17,665 nt of DNA from Microcaldota archaeon (GCA_021793035.1 JAJYTM010000005.1:1-17665); one strand, 5' to 3'. Shown: positions 5,126 through 13,648, numbered from the stretch's first letter. Notes: generated by a model not told the origin, from the letters alone. A program made the numbers and translations.

Positions 5126-5672
5126 AGTGCGCAGCTGCCAATGCACTATATACCGGACCGCTTCCTGTCAATACACTTCTCTTCAATTCCAGCCCGCTGC
5201 ACCTAAAACTGCCGAAGCTGTGCGCCTTTATGCCGTTAATAATCCCGCCAAGCGCCTCCATCCTGCTCCTATCGAGGCCCTTGAATCTCGCAAAGGTGAT
5301 GTGCGGCGTGAACGCCCTGTCCTCTTGGGGTATGCCTGCACGCTCGAACAGGCTCTTCAGCTGTGTGTGGATTTCCAACAGTTCAGCCGCTCCTTTTCGA
5401 ATGCCAACAAACGCCACGCCCTTCCCTCTGGATTCGAATACGCCACCACCATCTACAGATATGTCGAACTGATGATGCCCATACCCCTTTACCGTACCAG
5501 CTGCACGCTCAAGCCTGTTCTGGTTCAAGTAGCCCAGGAAGTTCATTGTGATATGCAGCTGCTGTACCTCTATGCTTCTCGCCAACCCTTGCAAGTCTAT
5601 GCCTGATACGGCTTCCTTCACATCATCAGGTATGCATACGGCCACGAACGCGCGCGTTTGGCTTTCAGGCAC
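5115..5672 (-). CDS. thpR: RNA 2',3'-cyclic phosphodiesterase (2H family, LigT/ThpR)
   Basis: 2H phosphoesterases of this family open 2',3'-cyclic phosphates on RNA and can make or break 2'-5' bonds in vitro. The two HxTx catalytic motifs are present: HITM at residues 40-43 within LHITMNFLG, and HITF at 124-127 within FTPHITFARF. The N-terminus RAFVAVCIPDDVKEAV is typical of the family, and 185 residues is the usual length. It starts at a GTG with GGTGAT three bases upstream, four bases after the flippase stop, so it is last in a GT2-flippase-thpR run. A role in healing the ends produced by tRNA intron excision is conceivable but is inference. Its end overlaps the convergent 209-aa gene by 11 bases. 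Confidence 0.92.
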   Translation of the reverse strand: MPESQTRAFVAVCIPDDVKEAVSGIDLQGLARSIEVQQLHITMNFLGYLNQNRLERAAGTVKGYGHHQFDISVDGGGVFESRGKGVAFVGIRKGAAELLEIHTQLKSLFERAGIPQEDRAFTPHITFARFKGLDRSRMEALGGIINGIKAHSFGSFRCSGLELKRSVLTGSGPVYSALAAAHFTS

Positions 5673-5676
5673 AATA

Positions 5677-7275
5677 TCACCGCATGAACTTTGACGAATA
5701 CACTGCCAGCACTTTTATGAAGCGTCCTATTACTGGTATGCCTGTGCTCATCTTTTCAACCATCTCCACTTCTTCCTTCCCTATCCCTCCAAGAAGGCCG
5801 AGCAAAGCAGGATAGACTATGAGCATGGCGAAGAACGCGACGACTATGAGCAGCTCGTAGTTCCAGCCCAGGAATATGAGAAGCACATAAAGCATGCCAG
5901 CCGCAATCGTGTTTGCCGCAACGGCGAGCAGAAGCCTCTTCACTTTCAGCCTCAGATCGAAATACTTCACCATCAGCCGCACGAAGAATATGCCGCTAAG
6001 TATGGGCGTTATTAGGAACAGGAGCAGAACAGCGCCAAAGCCCTTGAATGCAGGTATGAGCAGCGGTATTAATGCAAGCTGTATCACTGATATGAGTATG
6101 TTGTACTTCATCATGGTCTTGACCTTGTTTGCACCTATCAGCGCCGCACCGGCATACGCGCTCAAAAGGCCTATTACCATGCCTATGCCCAGAATGCGTA
6201 TATACATAGGCGCAAAAGTGTACACGCTGCTGAAGGCCGTGAACGAGAATGGCTGCGCCAGCACCACTACCGCTACGAGCAGCGGTGCGACGAGTATGAA
6301 TGAGAAGTATACGGAATTGCTGTATATCCTGCCTATATTCCTGCTGCCCTGCATGCCAGTGAAGCTGCTCGAGAATGCGGTCAGGAGCGATAGAGATATT
6401 GAACCTGTTATTATGTCTATGAGCGATCCTAGCCTTGAAGCAACTCCAAAGTTGCCCAATATTACCGTGGTGGTGAATATGCCCAATACTATGAGCGCGA
6501 GGTTATTCACAACTGTGCCGAAGAAATTTGATACAGTTATGGGCATGGAAAACTTGAGCATCTTCTTCATGAACCCCAAGGTCGGCATAACGAGCTTTGC
6601 GCCTTCCGAGGCATACATGTATGCAAACGCAACTACGAATGCCGCAGTAGACCCTAGTATAAGCCCTATGAGCGGAGCCAGAGCCCCGAAGCCTGCCAAG
6701 GCGAGACCTATGCCTACTGATGCCTGTACTATCGCCATTGAGAGTATAGATACTGAAACGTGCTTGCCGTTGCCATAGCCTACTAGCGCAGAAGAGGTCC
6801 CGCCGTACAGCATTGTCGTCAATATTGATATTGCGGCTATGTCGATGATGAAGCTGTCCGCAGCGTCATGGAATACGAGCATCGCAAGATACGAGCTGAA
6901 GAGCACTGTAACTGCAGCAAGCACTACGCCCGCTATGAAAAGTATGAACAGCCCATTGGCTATGTGCAGGTTTACACTCTCATAATCCCCCTTGTGCTTG
7001 TATTCGGCTATGAACTTGTTGAGCGAAGTGCCTATGCCGAAGTTTCCCACGGAGCCGAAGAAACCCGCTACGGCTATGGCGAGCGTATAAACGCCGTACA
7101 CACTCGGCCCAAGTATCCTCACTATTATTATGAATGCTGCAGCCATCAGGAAGAATGAAACTAGCTTTCCAAAGAGTATGAAGCTGGCTACCTTTGCCGC
7201 TCTGCTTCCGGTCTCGTATATGTCCTCCTGCACATCATCCTTGTAGAGCTTTTCCATCGAAACCATCGCAATCAT
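5677..7275 (-). CDS. Wzx-like polysaccharide flippase (MOP superfamily)
   Basis: The predicted integral membrane protein of 532 residues has about 12-14 hydrophobic segments. Members of the MOP/polysaccharide-transporter family flip lipid-linked sugars across the membrane. The first segments around residues 31-50 lead into VRILGPSVYGVYTLAIA (52-68), the conserved start of the PST/Wzx fold. A second similar half begins near 236 (MKKMLKFSMPITVSNFFG). The C-terminal 150 residues hold paired hydrophobic helices and end KFMR. Three in-frame ATGs lie within the first 19 bases (7275, 7266, 7257); 7266 has TGAT four bases before it and may be the true start. It sits six bases behind a dolichyl-phosphate-mannose-synthase-like gene, consistent with a lipid-linked sugar pathway. 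The substrate is unknown. Confidence 0.88.
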   Translation of the reverse strand: MIAMVSMEKLYKDDVQEDIYETGSRAAKVASFILFGKLVSFFLMAAAFIIIVRILGPSVYGVYTLAIAVAGFFGSVGNFGIGTSLNKFIAEYKHKGDYESVNLHIANGLFILFIAGVVLAAVTVLFSSYLAMLVFHDAADSFIIDIAAISILTTMLYGGTSSALVGYGNGKHVSVSILSMAIVQASVGIGLALAGFGALAPLIGLILGSTAAFVVAFAYMYASEGAKLVMPTLGFMKKMLKFSMPITVSNFFGTVVNNLALIVLGIFTTTVILGNFGVASRLGSLIDIITGSISLSLLTAFSSSFTGMQGSRNIGRIYSNSVYFSFILVAPLLVAVVVLAQPFSFTAFSSVYTFAPMYIRILGIGMVIGLLSAYAGAALIGANKVKTMMKYNILISVIQLALIPLLIPAFKGFGAVLLLFLITPILSGIFFVRLMVKYFDLRLKVKRLLLAVAANTIAAGMLYVLLIFLGWNYELLIVVAFFAMLIVYPALLGLLGGIGKEEVEMVEKMSTGIPVIGRFIKVLAVYSSKFMR

Positions 7276-7281
7276 CGAAAG

Positions 7282-7980
7282 TCAACGCATGGCAGACCTT
7301 AGCACATCGACCATATGATGCAGCCTGAGCTTCGATCTGCCGTATCTCCTTGCATGGAAAGTGTTGTACCCTATCTCGGCTATGCTCACCCCAGGTCCAA
7401 CCATCCTGAGCAGGTCGAGAAGGACCTTATAGCCGCCGGGCACGAATCCGTCCGGATTGTCGCGTATGACCCGCTTGAAGAGCGCAGACCTAACACCGAA
7501 GAACCCAGACATGGGATCACTCACTATGCTTTTCCTGCGCAGCATGAATATAAGAATTGTTATAACCGTGATGCCTTTTGACAGCAGCATCCTGTATGCT
7601 CCCCAGTCCTTCACCTTCCTGCGTATCCCTACAGCTATGTCGTGCGTGCGCAGGGCATCATACAAGTATCTGACCACATATGGCGGATGCTGCAGGTCTC
7701 CATCCATGACTACTATGTACTCTGTATTTACCATCGACGCAGCATCTACCACGCTGGCTGTGAGCCCGTGATTCCTCTTTTTTCGCCTGTCCAGGAAGGT
7801 AATGCCGCCATGCCTTCTTTTCATTTCGAGAACGATATCCCTGGTTGAATCGGCCGAGTTGTCATCTGCGACTATTATGCCTGCGCCGCTATACCTCTTT
7901 TTGAGTTCGGATATTAGCGTGCCTATGCTCCCCTCCTCGTTTAGCGTGGGTATGATTATAGTCAGATTGTCGTAAACCAT
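7282..7980 (-). CDS. Glycosyltransferase family 2, dolichyl-phosphate mannose synthase-like
   Basis: Enzymes of this type move a sugar, often mannose or glucose, from a nucleotide donor to a polyprenyl phosphate on the cytoplasmic face. The 232-residue GT-A domain starts LTIIIPTLNEEGSIG (6-20), followed by VADDNSADST (37-46), and has the metal-binding DGD in MDGDLQHPP (92-100). SDPMSGFFGVR near 155-165 matches the DPM1-type acceptor region. A hydrophobic stretch around 138-148 (VITILIFML) may be a membrane-facing helix; there are no separate C-terminal membrane segments. The ATG at 7980 has only a weak AGGTTA upstream. The TATA box is so close that the mRNA may be leaderless. It heads the run with flippase and thpR. 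Confidence 0.92.
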   Translation of the reverse strand: MVYDNLTIIIPTLNEEGSIGTLISELKKRYSGAGIIVADDNSADSTRDIVLEMKRRHGGITFLDRRKKRNHGLTASVVDAASMVNTEYIVVMDGDLQHPPYVVRYLYDALRTHDIAVGIRRKVKDWGAYRMLLSKGITVITILIFMLRRKSIVSDPMSGFFGVRSALFKRVIRDNPDGFVPGGYKVLLDLLRMVGPGVSIAEIGYNTFHARRYGRSKLRLHHMVDVLRSAMR

Positions 7981-7998
7981 GCGCTAACCTTCAATTAT

Positions 7999-8008
7999 CA
8001 TATATATG
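7999..8008 (-). promoter_or_regulatory. TATA box for the GT2 operon, probably leaderless
   Basis: CATATATATG is centred about 24 bases before the GT2 start codon on the minus strand. The normal archaeal TATA-to-start spacing would place transcription at or next to the ATG, so the message is likely leaderless. The weak Shine-Dalgarno agrees with this. Confidence 0.5.
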
Positions 8009-8068
8009 CTTCCGCAACGCATCCTGGCAGGCAGATTTCCTCGCAATACAGATGAATGCTCATAATCT

Positions 8069-8082
8069 TTTTATACTTATAT
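8069..8082 (+). promoter_or_regulatory. Candidate TATA region for the 814-aa membrane protein
   Basis: TTTTATACTTATAT lies about 90-100 bases before the chosen ATG at 8168. Transcription would start near 8100, giving a leader of roughly 65-70 bases. Within the 187-base divergent gap no other box fits a shorter leader well. Confidence 0.4.
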
Positions 8083-8167
8083 CAATATATGCTATCTGTC
8101 ATGCATATTCAATAAGCAATTGCGTATTGGCCATGCAGACCGTATAATACCTAACGTTAGTGCTAAT

Positions 8168-10612
8168 ATGCCAGATGACACGAACCCCACGCAGGAACCC
8201 TCCGAAGGCATGTCAGTGCAGGCTTCCCGCCCAGCCGATACTGGAAACAAGGCTACCGGCAAGTACTTTGGTTATGTGGGGAAAGCGATAAAGGACAAGT
8301 TAAAAGAGCGCTACGTATTCTCCTTTGTAATATATTTGGCGATAGCGCTCATAATATTTGCACCAATAACAGCGAACATGTCCCACATGGCTCCTGGCTC
8401 AGGGGGAGACATGTTCCAGAACCTCTGGGACATATGGTGGGTCGATTATGCTACATTCACGCTGCACACGAGCATATGGTACACCAACCTACTTTACCCT
8501 CCATTGGGCTATCCGCAGGGCGTTAGCTTAGCATACCAGACAATGTCGCCGATAGGCTCTCTGCTGTCGCTGCCATTCCAGCTTGTCAACATAATATTTG
8601 CATACAACTCCATCCTTTTCATAAGTTTCGCGGTATCAGGGCTTACAATGTTCATACTTGCCGAATACCTTACAAAGAACAAGCATGCAGCATTCATAGC
8701 AGGGATGATATTCAGCTTCAGCGCCTTCCACATAGCCGAAGCGTTCGCGCACATAGATTGGATGTTCGTGGCATGGGTGCCGTTGGCGCTGTATTTCTTC
8801 CTAAGGATGCTCAACGGCGAGAATAACCTACTCAACCCGATCGGCCTCGGCATAGCACTTGTCCTTGTTACCTTCATGGGTGACATTGAACAGCTGCTCA
8901 TGACGACATTCATGTTCATAATAATCATACTTGCGTACCTTGTATACTACGCATATGCCGCATACAGGGGCACGCACCAGCGCAATCCCGTCATCGGCAT
9001 TCCGTTCTGGAGATCCATCATTATCGCTGTTGTGGTAACCTTGGTCATCGGGTCATTCGGCTTTATACCAATAATAAGCACTCTCACTTCGCATTCAGCA
9101 TCAATAAAAAGTACAGTAAACCAGTACAATTCGCCAATCAACAACGAAGCATACAGCGATAACCTCCTATCATTCTTCCTGCCAAGTTTCTATAACGGAT
9201 TCTTCAACGGAGCTGCAACATCATACTTCGGCATATACTACACCAATGGGTATGCCGACCCTACCGAGAAGATATCGTACATAGGCTACGTAGCCATACT
9301 GCTGGCGCTCTACGGAATATACAGGCTCGGTATAAGAAAGACAGGATTATGGATACTCATTGCTGTGGTATTCGGGTGGATGTCATTGGGCCCGTATGTG
9401 CAGATAGGCTATTCGCCTTTCTCGCAGGCGCCATCCGTAATGAGCTCTACAATAACTAGCATACCTGGGATATACTCGCTGTACCACGATGTGCCTCTAT
9501 TCAATGTTGTTCGCGAGCCTGGCAGATTCGACCTTATATTCGAAATGTCCGCCGCAATAATGGCTGCCTTCGGATTCAGCGAACTTGCAGCAAGAAGATT
9601 CAAAACCGCTAAGAGCACCACTGCTGCCGCAGCTATAGTCTGCATAATATTCTTCATAGGCAGCTCAGGCATAGTCTATGGCAATGCTGTGCCCTATGTT
9701 ACTACACCTGTGCACATACCTAGGGTATACTCGGAAATAGCAGCAGACAATGCAAATTTCACCGTGCTGATACTGCCTGCGCTGAGTGACCAGAATGCTA
9801 TGGACCCTGCTACGTTTATGGGAGAAGATACATTTTATACAGCAATAATGCACAAGCCCATAATAGGCGGCGACTTGACAAGGCCAAACCAAACCGAAAC
9901 ACTGTATATGTTGAATCTTCCTATCGCTGTACAGGCGCAGAGCCTCGAGCTCGGCGCTGGGCTATACTACACCTCACCTGTGGCAGAGAATTATACCAAT
10001 GAAACGCTGCTGACATTGTACAATTACAACGATGGCCTAATGCTTGTAAACGGGGCAGGGTTTAACAGCACGCAGCTGAAAGAAATGCTGTCATACTCAT
10101 CAAGCGTATTCGGTCCGGCCATAGCCGACAACAATACATATGTATTCTCAACATCAAATGCGATAAGCAACAGCGTTTACCGTAGCTTCGTGGCCTACCC
10201 ATTGCTGCAATACTGGGGCACGACGAGCAAGCTGGTAAACGGTGCATCACAAACCTTCTGGGTGCCTCTGGGCGGAGGGCCCATAGAAGTGTACTCCCCA
10301 TATACGAATACTACCGGCATAGCCAACAAAATATCATCTGGAGCAGTCCAGGCAGTAAATACGACCATAAGTTTCGAAGCTATGTCCTCTCCGGTCCCCA
10401 TAACCATGGAAGTAGGCAGGATTACATCAAGCGGCAGCGTGCAGCAGGTAGCATTGCTGAACCTCTCGAGCTCTAGGCTACTGGGCTACACGGTAAATAC
10501 AATCACCGAATCCGGTCCTGCATCACCTACGGCATTCGTCTTCATGAGCAATACACCCGGTTACAATTCGACCTCAATCCTGATTCGCAACATAACATTC
10601 AGCACGAAGTGA
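8168..10612 (+). CDS. Multi-spanning membrane protein, possible GT-C-type glycosyltransferase, with glycosylated-looking exterior domain
   Basis: The 814-residue protein has a roughly 50-residue polar N-terminus, about a dozen membrane segments between residues 51 and 505, and a tail of about 300 residues predicted outside. After the first helix comes GSGGDMFQNLWDIWW (78-92), an acidic loop placed like the catalytic loop of GT-C enzymes, then LLYPPLGYPQG and FNVVREPGRFDLIFEM (445-460). These resemble a family of uncharacterised bacterial and archaeal membrane proteins, so the enzyme call is inference. The exterior tail is Ser/Thr/Asn-rich with about eleven N-X-S/T sequons, including N530, N574, N608, N611, N633, N714, N731 and N765. 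I start at ATG 8168, since the upstream in-frame TTG lacks support. The ERCC4 nuclease begins one base after the stop. Confidence 0.75.
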   Translation: MPDDTNPTQEPSEGMSVQASRPADTGNKATGKYFGYVGKAIKDKLKERYVFSFVIYLAIALIIFAPITANMSHMAPGSGGDMFQNLWDIWWVDYATFTLHTSIWYTNLLYPPLGYPQGVSLAYQTMSPIGSLLSLPFQLVNIIFAYNSILFISFAVSGLTMFILAEYLTKNKHAAFIAGMIFSFSAFHIAEAFAHIDWMFVAWVPLALYFFLRMLNGENNLLNPIGLGIALVLVTFMGDIEQLLMTTFMFIIIILAYLVYYAYAAYRGTHQRNPVIGIPFWRSIIIAVVVTLVIGSFGFIPIISTLTSHSASIKSTVNQYNSPINNEAYSDNLLSFFLPSFYNGFFNGAATSYFGIYYTNGYADPTEKISYIGYVAILLALYGIYRLGIRKTGLWILIAVVFGWMSLGPYVQIGYSPFSQAPSVMSSTITSIPGIYSLYHDVPLFNVVREPGRFDLIFEMSAAIMAAFGFSELAARRFKTAKSTTAAAAIVCIIFFIGSSGIVYGNAVPYVTTPVHIPRVYSEIAADNANFTVLILPALSDQNAMDPATFMGEDTFYTAIMHKPIIGGDLTRPNQTETLYMLNLPIAVQAQSLELGAGLYYTSPVAENYTNETLLTLYNYNDGLMLVNGAGFNSTQLKEMLSYSSSVFGPAIADNNTYVFSTSNAISNSVYRSFVAYPLLQYWGTTSKLVNGASQTFWVPLGGGPIEVYSPYTNTTGIANKISSGAVQAVNTTISFEAMSSPVPITMEVGRITSSGSVQQVALLNLSSSRLLGYTVNTITESGPASPTAFVFMSNTPGYNSTSILIRNITFSTK

Positions 10613-10613
10613 A

Positions 10614-11282
10614 ATGATGCAGCTGAAGATCATCATAGACTCGAGGGAACGGAATACGGAGCTCATATCCGCCTTGGAGAATCGCGGAATAGAGGCCGCG
10701 ATAAAGACTCTTGCAGTTGGCGACTATATCATATCCGACAGGGTTGGAATCGAAAGGAAGACCGTATCGGATTTTGAGAGCTCGCTGATGAATGGGCGGA
10801 TGTTCGAGCAATTGGCCAGGCTTAAGGAGGCATATGAACGCCCCATACTGCTAATAGAAGGCAGCAGGGAGGATTTCAGGCTAAAGCAGAATGTAGTTTT
10901 CGGCGCAATAATATCTATGTACATCGATGACAATCTGCAGGTCCTGCTGTCCGAAGGCATAGACGATACGGCGGACATGCTACTCTCGCTGGCAAAGCAC
11001 GAGCAGTCTGGAAGAACAAGGATGCCTTCGCTAAAAGGCGGAGCCCATGCATATACCGATTCCGAATACCAAGAGTACATGGTAGGCAACTTACCCGGGG
11101 TGGGGCCCAAGCTGGCAAAGGCGCTCCTGTCGCATTTCGGCAGCATAAGAAACATAGCAAGCAGCGACATGGAAGACCTCCTAAAAATAGACAAGATAGG
11201 TAAAGTGAAAGCGAAGCGGATACTCGACATACTGAACGTAGATTACGAGGACGCAAAGCACAGGGTTGTGAATCAAAGATAA
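10614..11282 (+). CDS. ERCC4/XPF-type structure-specific nuclease with helix-hairpin-helix domain
   Basis: XPF-family nucleases cut branched DNA such as flaps and stalled forks. Archaea have a long form fused to a helicase (Hef) and short nuclease-HhH forms. This 222-residue protein is the short form. The nuclease motif is complete: DSRER at 9-13, GDY at 36-38, and IERKT followed by D at 46-53, the ERKxxxD catalytic signature. The C-terminal tandem HhH is seen in NLPGVGPKLAKALLSHFGS (159-177) and KIDKIGKVKAKRIL (191-204). No helicase motif is present. Two adjacent ATGs exist; the second (10617) has GTGA four bases upstream, overlapping the preceding stop. Proximity to the membrane protein suggests shared transcription, not shared function. 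Confidence 0.93.
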   Translation: MMQLKIIIDSRERNTELISALENRGIEAAIKTLAVGDYIISDRVGIERKTVSDFESSLMNGRMFEQLARLKEAYERPILLIEGSREDFRLKQNVVFGAIISMYIDDNLQVLLSEGIDDTADMLLSLAKHEQSGRTRMPSLKGGAHAYTDSEYQEYMVGNLPGVGPKLAKALLSHFGSIRNIASSDMEDLLKIDKIGKVKAKRILDILNVDYEDAKHRVVNQR

Positions 11283-11365
11283 AAAGCCGCGCCATGATGG
11301 CATGCACATACATCAACACGGTGCGTATACAAGTTCTAAATATATTATGCCTTAACAATAAAGGA

Positions 11366-11403
11366 ATATATAGGGTAGCAATAGGGCGAGGCATAAATAA
11401 AAA
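11366..11403 (+). promoter_or_regulatory. Candidate promoter boxes for the 123-aa gene
   Basis: ATATATAG (11366-11373) would give a leader of about 30 bases containing GGCGAT three bases before the ATG. ATAAATAAAAA (11393-11403) is centred about 27 bases before the ATG and would give a leaderless message. Both are A/T-rich boxes in a 142-base gap that holds no gene. Confidence 0.4.
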
Positions 11404-11424
11404 CAGTAGGTATATGGCGATTAC

Positions 11425-11796
11425 ATGGTAAAATTAGAATTTAAGGACAGCGGCATAGAGATAGATTTGGAAGGAATCGAGAAAATTCTTGCAATTAAAA
11501 ACCGATTATTTATACCGTATGGGCACATAATTAATGTAGATGACAATGCAGAAAAAGTAAAAGCTTATTTAAGGGTCGGAGGAACCGCTTTGGGGCATCG
11601 GCACTACGATTATGGCAGGTTTATCACTAACGAAGGAAAAGGTTTCTATGTGATGAAAGACAAGGATAAAGCATTCGCAATACACTTACGAGATGAACCC
11701 TACAATGTCATAGTCCTCGAGCTTGACGATAATGCGAGTATGATATCCCAGATAAACAAAGAAATAACAAAACACAAAACGACTCAACGATACTGA
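11425..11796 (+). CDS. Small protein resembling a bacterial PH-like domain family
   Basis: This is a 123-residue soluble protein with no signal or membrane segment. Its order of short strands and terminal helix, with RLFIPYGHIINVD (27-39), RVGGTALG (51-58), YGRFITNEGKGFYVMKD (63-79), FAIHLRDEPYNVIVLELDD (84-102) and a closing helix, matches a small PH-like family I know mostly from Gram-positive bacteria (pattern IPLEHI...PGT...G.F.....F......A..I.......IVVEVDDP). The domain call rests on memory and is tentative. Its codons are clearly more A/T-rich than those of neighbouring genes (AAA, ATA, GAT, TTA), which may indicate later acquisition. It stands alone between short gaps. Ligand and partner are unknown. 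Confidence 0.7.
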   Translation: MVKLEFKDSGIEIDLEGIEKILAIKNRLFIPYGHIINVDDNAEKVKAYLRVGGTALGHRHYDYGRFITNEGKGFYVMKDKDKAFAIHLRDEPYNVIVLELDDNASMISQINKEITKHKTTQRY

Positions 11797-11991
11797 TATA
11801 CCATAGGTGACAGAAGTGCCAGACCCTCCGCTATTGCAGAAGGATTCAAAAGAATTTATTCGTGGGAGTTTGCCAGCCATGACAGTCATACATGCTCAAT
11901 GCAGGGTCGAGCTGTCAGCAATAATCAAGGATGTCAAAAAGCCGTATCATGCCCAATATTCTTGGAGTTTGACTTCTAGACGGCATCTGCG

Positions 11992-12480
11992 TCAATCCTG
12001 CAGTCTTGAGACTGCCATCTTCTGCAAGATCCTTCTATTCAATAGTGCATAATCCGAGTCTATGCCGAATGTTTTCGCGACTTGTAGTTCTCTTTCGCTG
12101 CTAGCCCTGAATTCGGACAGTTTCACGAACTTCATTGCCGCATGCAGCGCACCGGATTTGTTCGATGCTACAATAAACTGCTTCGTATCTTCTATTCTGA
12201 ACAGCCGTGTGGCAGTGCCTATCTGCCTGGTCATGGCAGCAAACAGAAGGAATTCAATATACAGCTTCTTCGATATATTGGTGCCTTCCGAAAAGGCTTC
12301 AATAGCATTGGCATAAGCGGCTTGCAGATGAAGCTCGTTTATAACTTTGCCAATATTGAATACCTGTATCAGGGTAGAACTTGAATTCATGCCGATAATG
12401 CTGTTGACAAGCTCTTCTGGGCTCATCGCAGAGCTGCCTTGCAGCACTTTCAGCCTGTTGCCCGCCACAGATTCGCGCAT
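11992..12480 (-). CDS. cgi121: KEOPS complex subunit Cgi121
   Basis: Cgi121 binds Bud32 in the KEOPS complex, which makes the t6A base at position 37 of ANN-decoding tRNAs, and it docks the tRNA 3' end. The 162-residue product contains the family block AYANAIEAFSEGTNISKKLYIEFLLFAAMTRQIG in two neighbouring parts: helices carrying NAIEAF and GTNISKK, and EFLLF followed by the conserved RQIGTA (about 85-90). The remaining C-terminal strands and helices are weakly conserved, as usual. The ATG at 12480 has a perfect GGTGATC upstream. It is divergent from the TPR-like gene and shares a 71-base promoter region with it. No other KEOPS gene is nearby. Confidence 0.85.
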   Translation of the reverse strand: MRESVAGNRLKVLQGSSAMSPEELVNSIIGMNSSSTLIQVFNIGKVINELHLQAAYANAIEAFSEGTNISKKLYIEFLLFAAMTRQIGTATRLFRIEDTKQFIVASNKSGALHAAMKFVKLSEFRASSERELQVAKTFGIDSDYALLNRRILQKMAVSRLQD

Positions 12481-12502
12481 GTGATCACCAAAATGATAAC
12501 AT

Positions 12503-12533
12503 GTATATATCTTATCGATTCTTATTTAAAAAC
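12503..12533. promoter_or_regulatory. Overlapping divergent promoters for cgi121 and the TPR-like gene
   Basis: GTATATATC (12503-12511, plus) fits the plus-strand gene with a leader near 19 bases that keeps its GGTGA. TTTTTAAATAAG (12521-12532 read on the minus strand) fits cgi121 with a leader near 20 bases that keeps its GGTGATC. The two boxes lie inside each other's transcribed edge, so the two genes may compete for initiation. Confidence 0.45.
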
Positions 12534-12551
12534 GTGGTCATGGGTGAAAAC

Positions 12552-13625
12552 ATGTCATATATAGATAGGATGAAGGCTAAAGACGCTGCGATGGCAGAGA
12601 AACGCATCAAGGCAGCGAACAAAGCGCTGAAGCATCAGGAATATGTAGTTGCAGCAAGGAATTTTGAAGAAGCAGCAAGGTTGTGTGTATCCTCTGGCAA
12701 TACTGATAGATGCGATAAACTCTCACGCGCATCCGCTGCGCAATACCAGAATGCGGCAGAGAAAGCATCATCAGAAGGATTGCGGTCCAATGTGATTGCC
12801 ATATACTACAAGGATGCCGCACGCGTGCTTGGAAAAGTCAATAAAAAGACACAAGCCGACAACGAAACGATAACCGCATTCTTGAAAAAATCAGAGCAGC
12901 TCTTGCTCCGCATAATATCGGATTCAAAAGAATCTGATGGTGCAGAAGCCACGGCAGCCCCGAGGGCTGCCATAGTGCACCAATACACTTCTTTGGGCAG
13001 AGTGGCTGGTGACGAAGCCCTAAAGAGGGAAGCCGAAGGAAAGGCGATTGAAGAGAAAATGAAAAACCTTATGTCTAATGCCACCATACCGAAGATATTC
13101 GGAATAAAACCTTCATTCGGTCTGGAAAAGGAAGCTCTGGAGCGCGGAGCGCTCCCCAAGGAAGAATTCATTAGGGTATTGAATACTGCAATAAAAGAGA
13201 TAGATACGGATGTGAACCTCAAGATATATGCCATGGCCGCACATAAAAGCCTTGAGACGGCCAAATTATCTGCGCGCAATGGTTATGATGAATCCGCGAA
13301 GGATATGGCAAAGAGGGCGCTAGAGCTTTACACGGCTGCAGGAAAGGCGCTCAAGAAGGACAATCATATGGGCGCAGCCAAAATATACGAGAGCAAAGCT
13401 AATGTTTATGGGTTTCTGAATCAAAAAGACGATGCAAAGGCAGCAATAAAGCGTGCCATAGACCTATACATATCAGAATCCAAGGGATATTCGTCCAAAA
13501 AGAAATGGCATGCCGCGTTGCCCCCATTGGAGCACGCACAAAAGCTCGCCCAAGCTTATGATCTGGACTCCATTCAGTCGGATTTGAGTGCCAGGATGAG
13601 CAGCATCAAAGGCAATATAAAGTAG
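12552..13625 (+). CDS. Alpha-helical TPR/alpha-SNAP-like repeat protein
   Basis: The 357-residue soluble protein is almost entirely helical and alanine-rich, and forms two repeat blocks. Residues 15-95 contain AAxxF/YxxAA-type helical pairs such as YVVAARNFEEAARLCVSSGN and VIAIYYKDAARVLG. Residues 215-340 contain a second set, for example KRALELYTAAGKALKKDNH, MGAAKIYESKANVYGFLNQ and AIKRAIDLYISESKGY. A less regular linker of about 100 residues (120-215) separates them. The repeats look like TPR or the related alpha-SNAP solenoid, a protein-binding scaffold; the SNAP comparison is by pattern only. I start at ATG 12552 because GGTGA is five bases upstream, although longer in-frame starts exist. 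The next gene on the same strand follows after 71 bases with its own likely promoter. Confidence 0.78.
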   Translation: MSYIDRMKAKDAAMAEKRIKAANKALKHQEYVVAARNFEEAARLCVSSGNTDRCDKLSRASAAQYQNAAEKASSEGLRSNVIAIYYKDAARVLGKVNKKTQADNETITAFLKKSEQLLLRIISDSKESDGAEATAAPRAAIVHQYTSLGRVAGDEALKREAEGKAIEEKMKNLMSNATIPKIFGIKPSFGLEKEALERGALPKEEFIRVLNTAIKEIDTDVNLKIYAMAAHKSLETAKLSARNGYDESAKDMAKRALELYTAAGKALKKDNHMGAAKIYESKANVYGFLNQKDDAKAAIKRAIDLYISESKGYSSKKKWHAALPPLEHAQKLAQAYDLDSIQSDLSARMSSIKGNIK

Positions 13626-13648
13626 TGAAAGGCAAGTCAGCGGAATGT

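Noticed and set aside
5894..6778. 294-codon plus-strand open frame
   Set aside because: It is the antisense of the flippase gene, and its composition mirrors hydrophobic codons read backwards. The minus-strand frame has the Wzx pattern and full length.
11807..12052. 81-codon plus-strand open frame starting at GTG with nearby GGTGA
   Set aside because: It overlaps the 3' end of cgi121 on the other strand, has no recognisable domain and unusual composition, and lacks a promoter. It is more likely chance. The 195-base gap 11797-11991 otherwise shows no feature.
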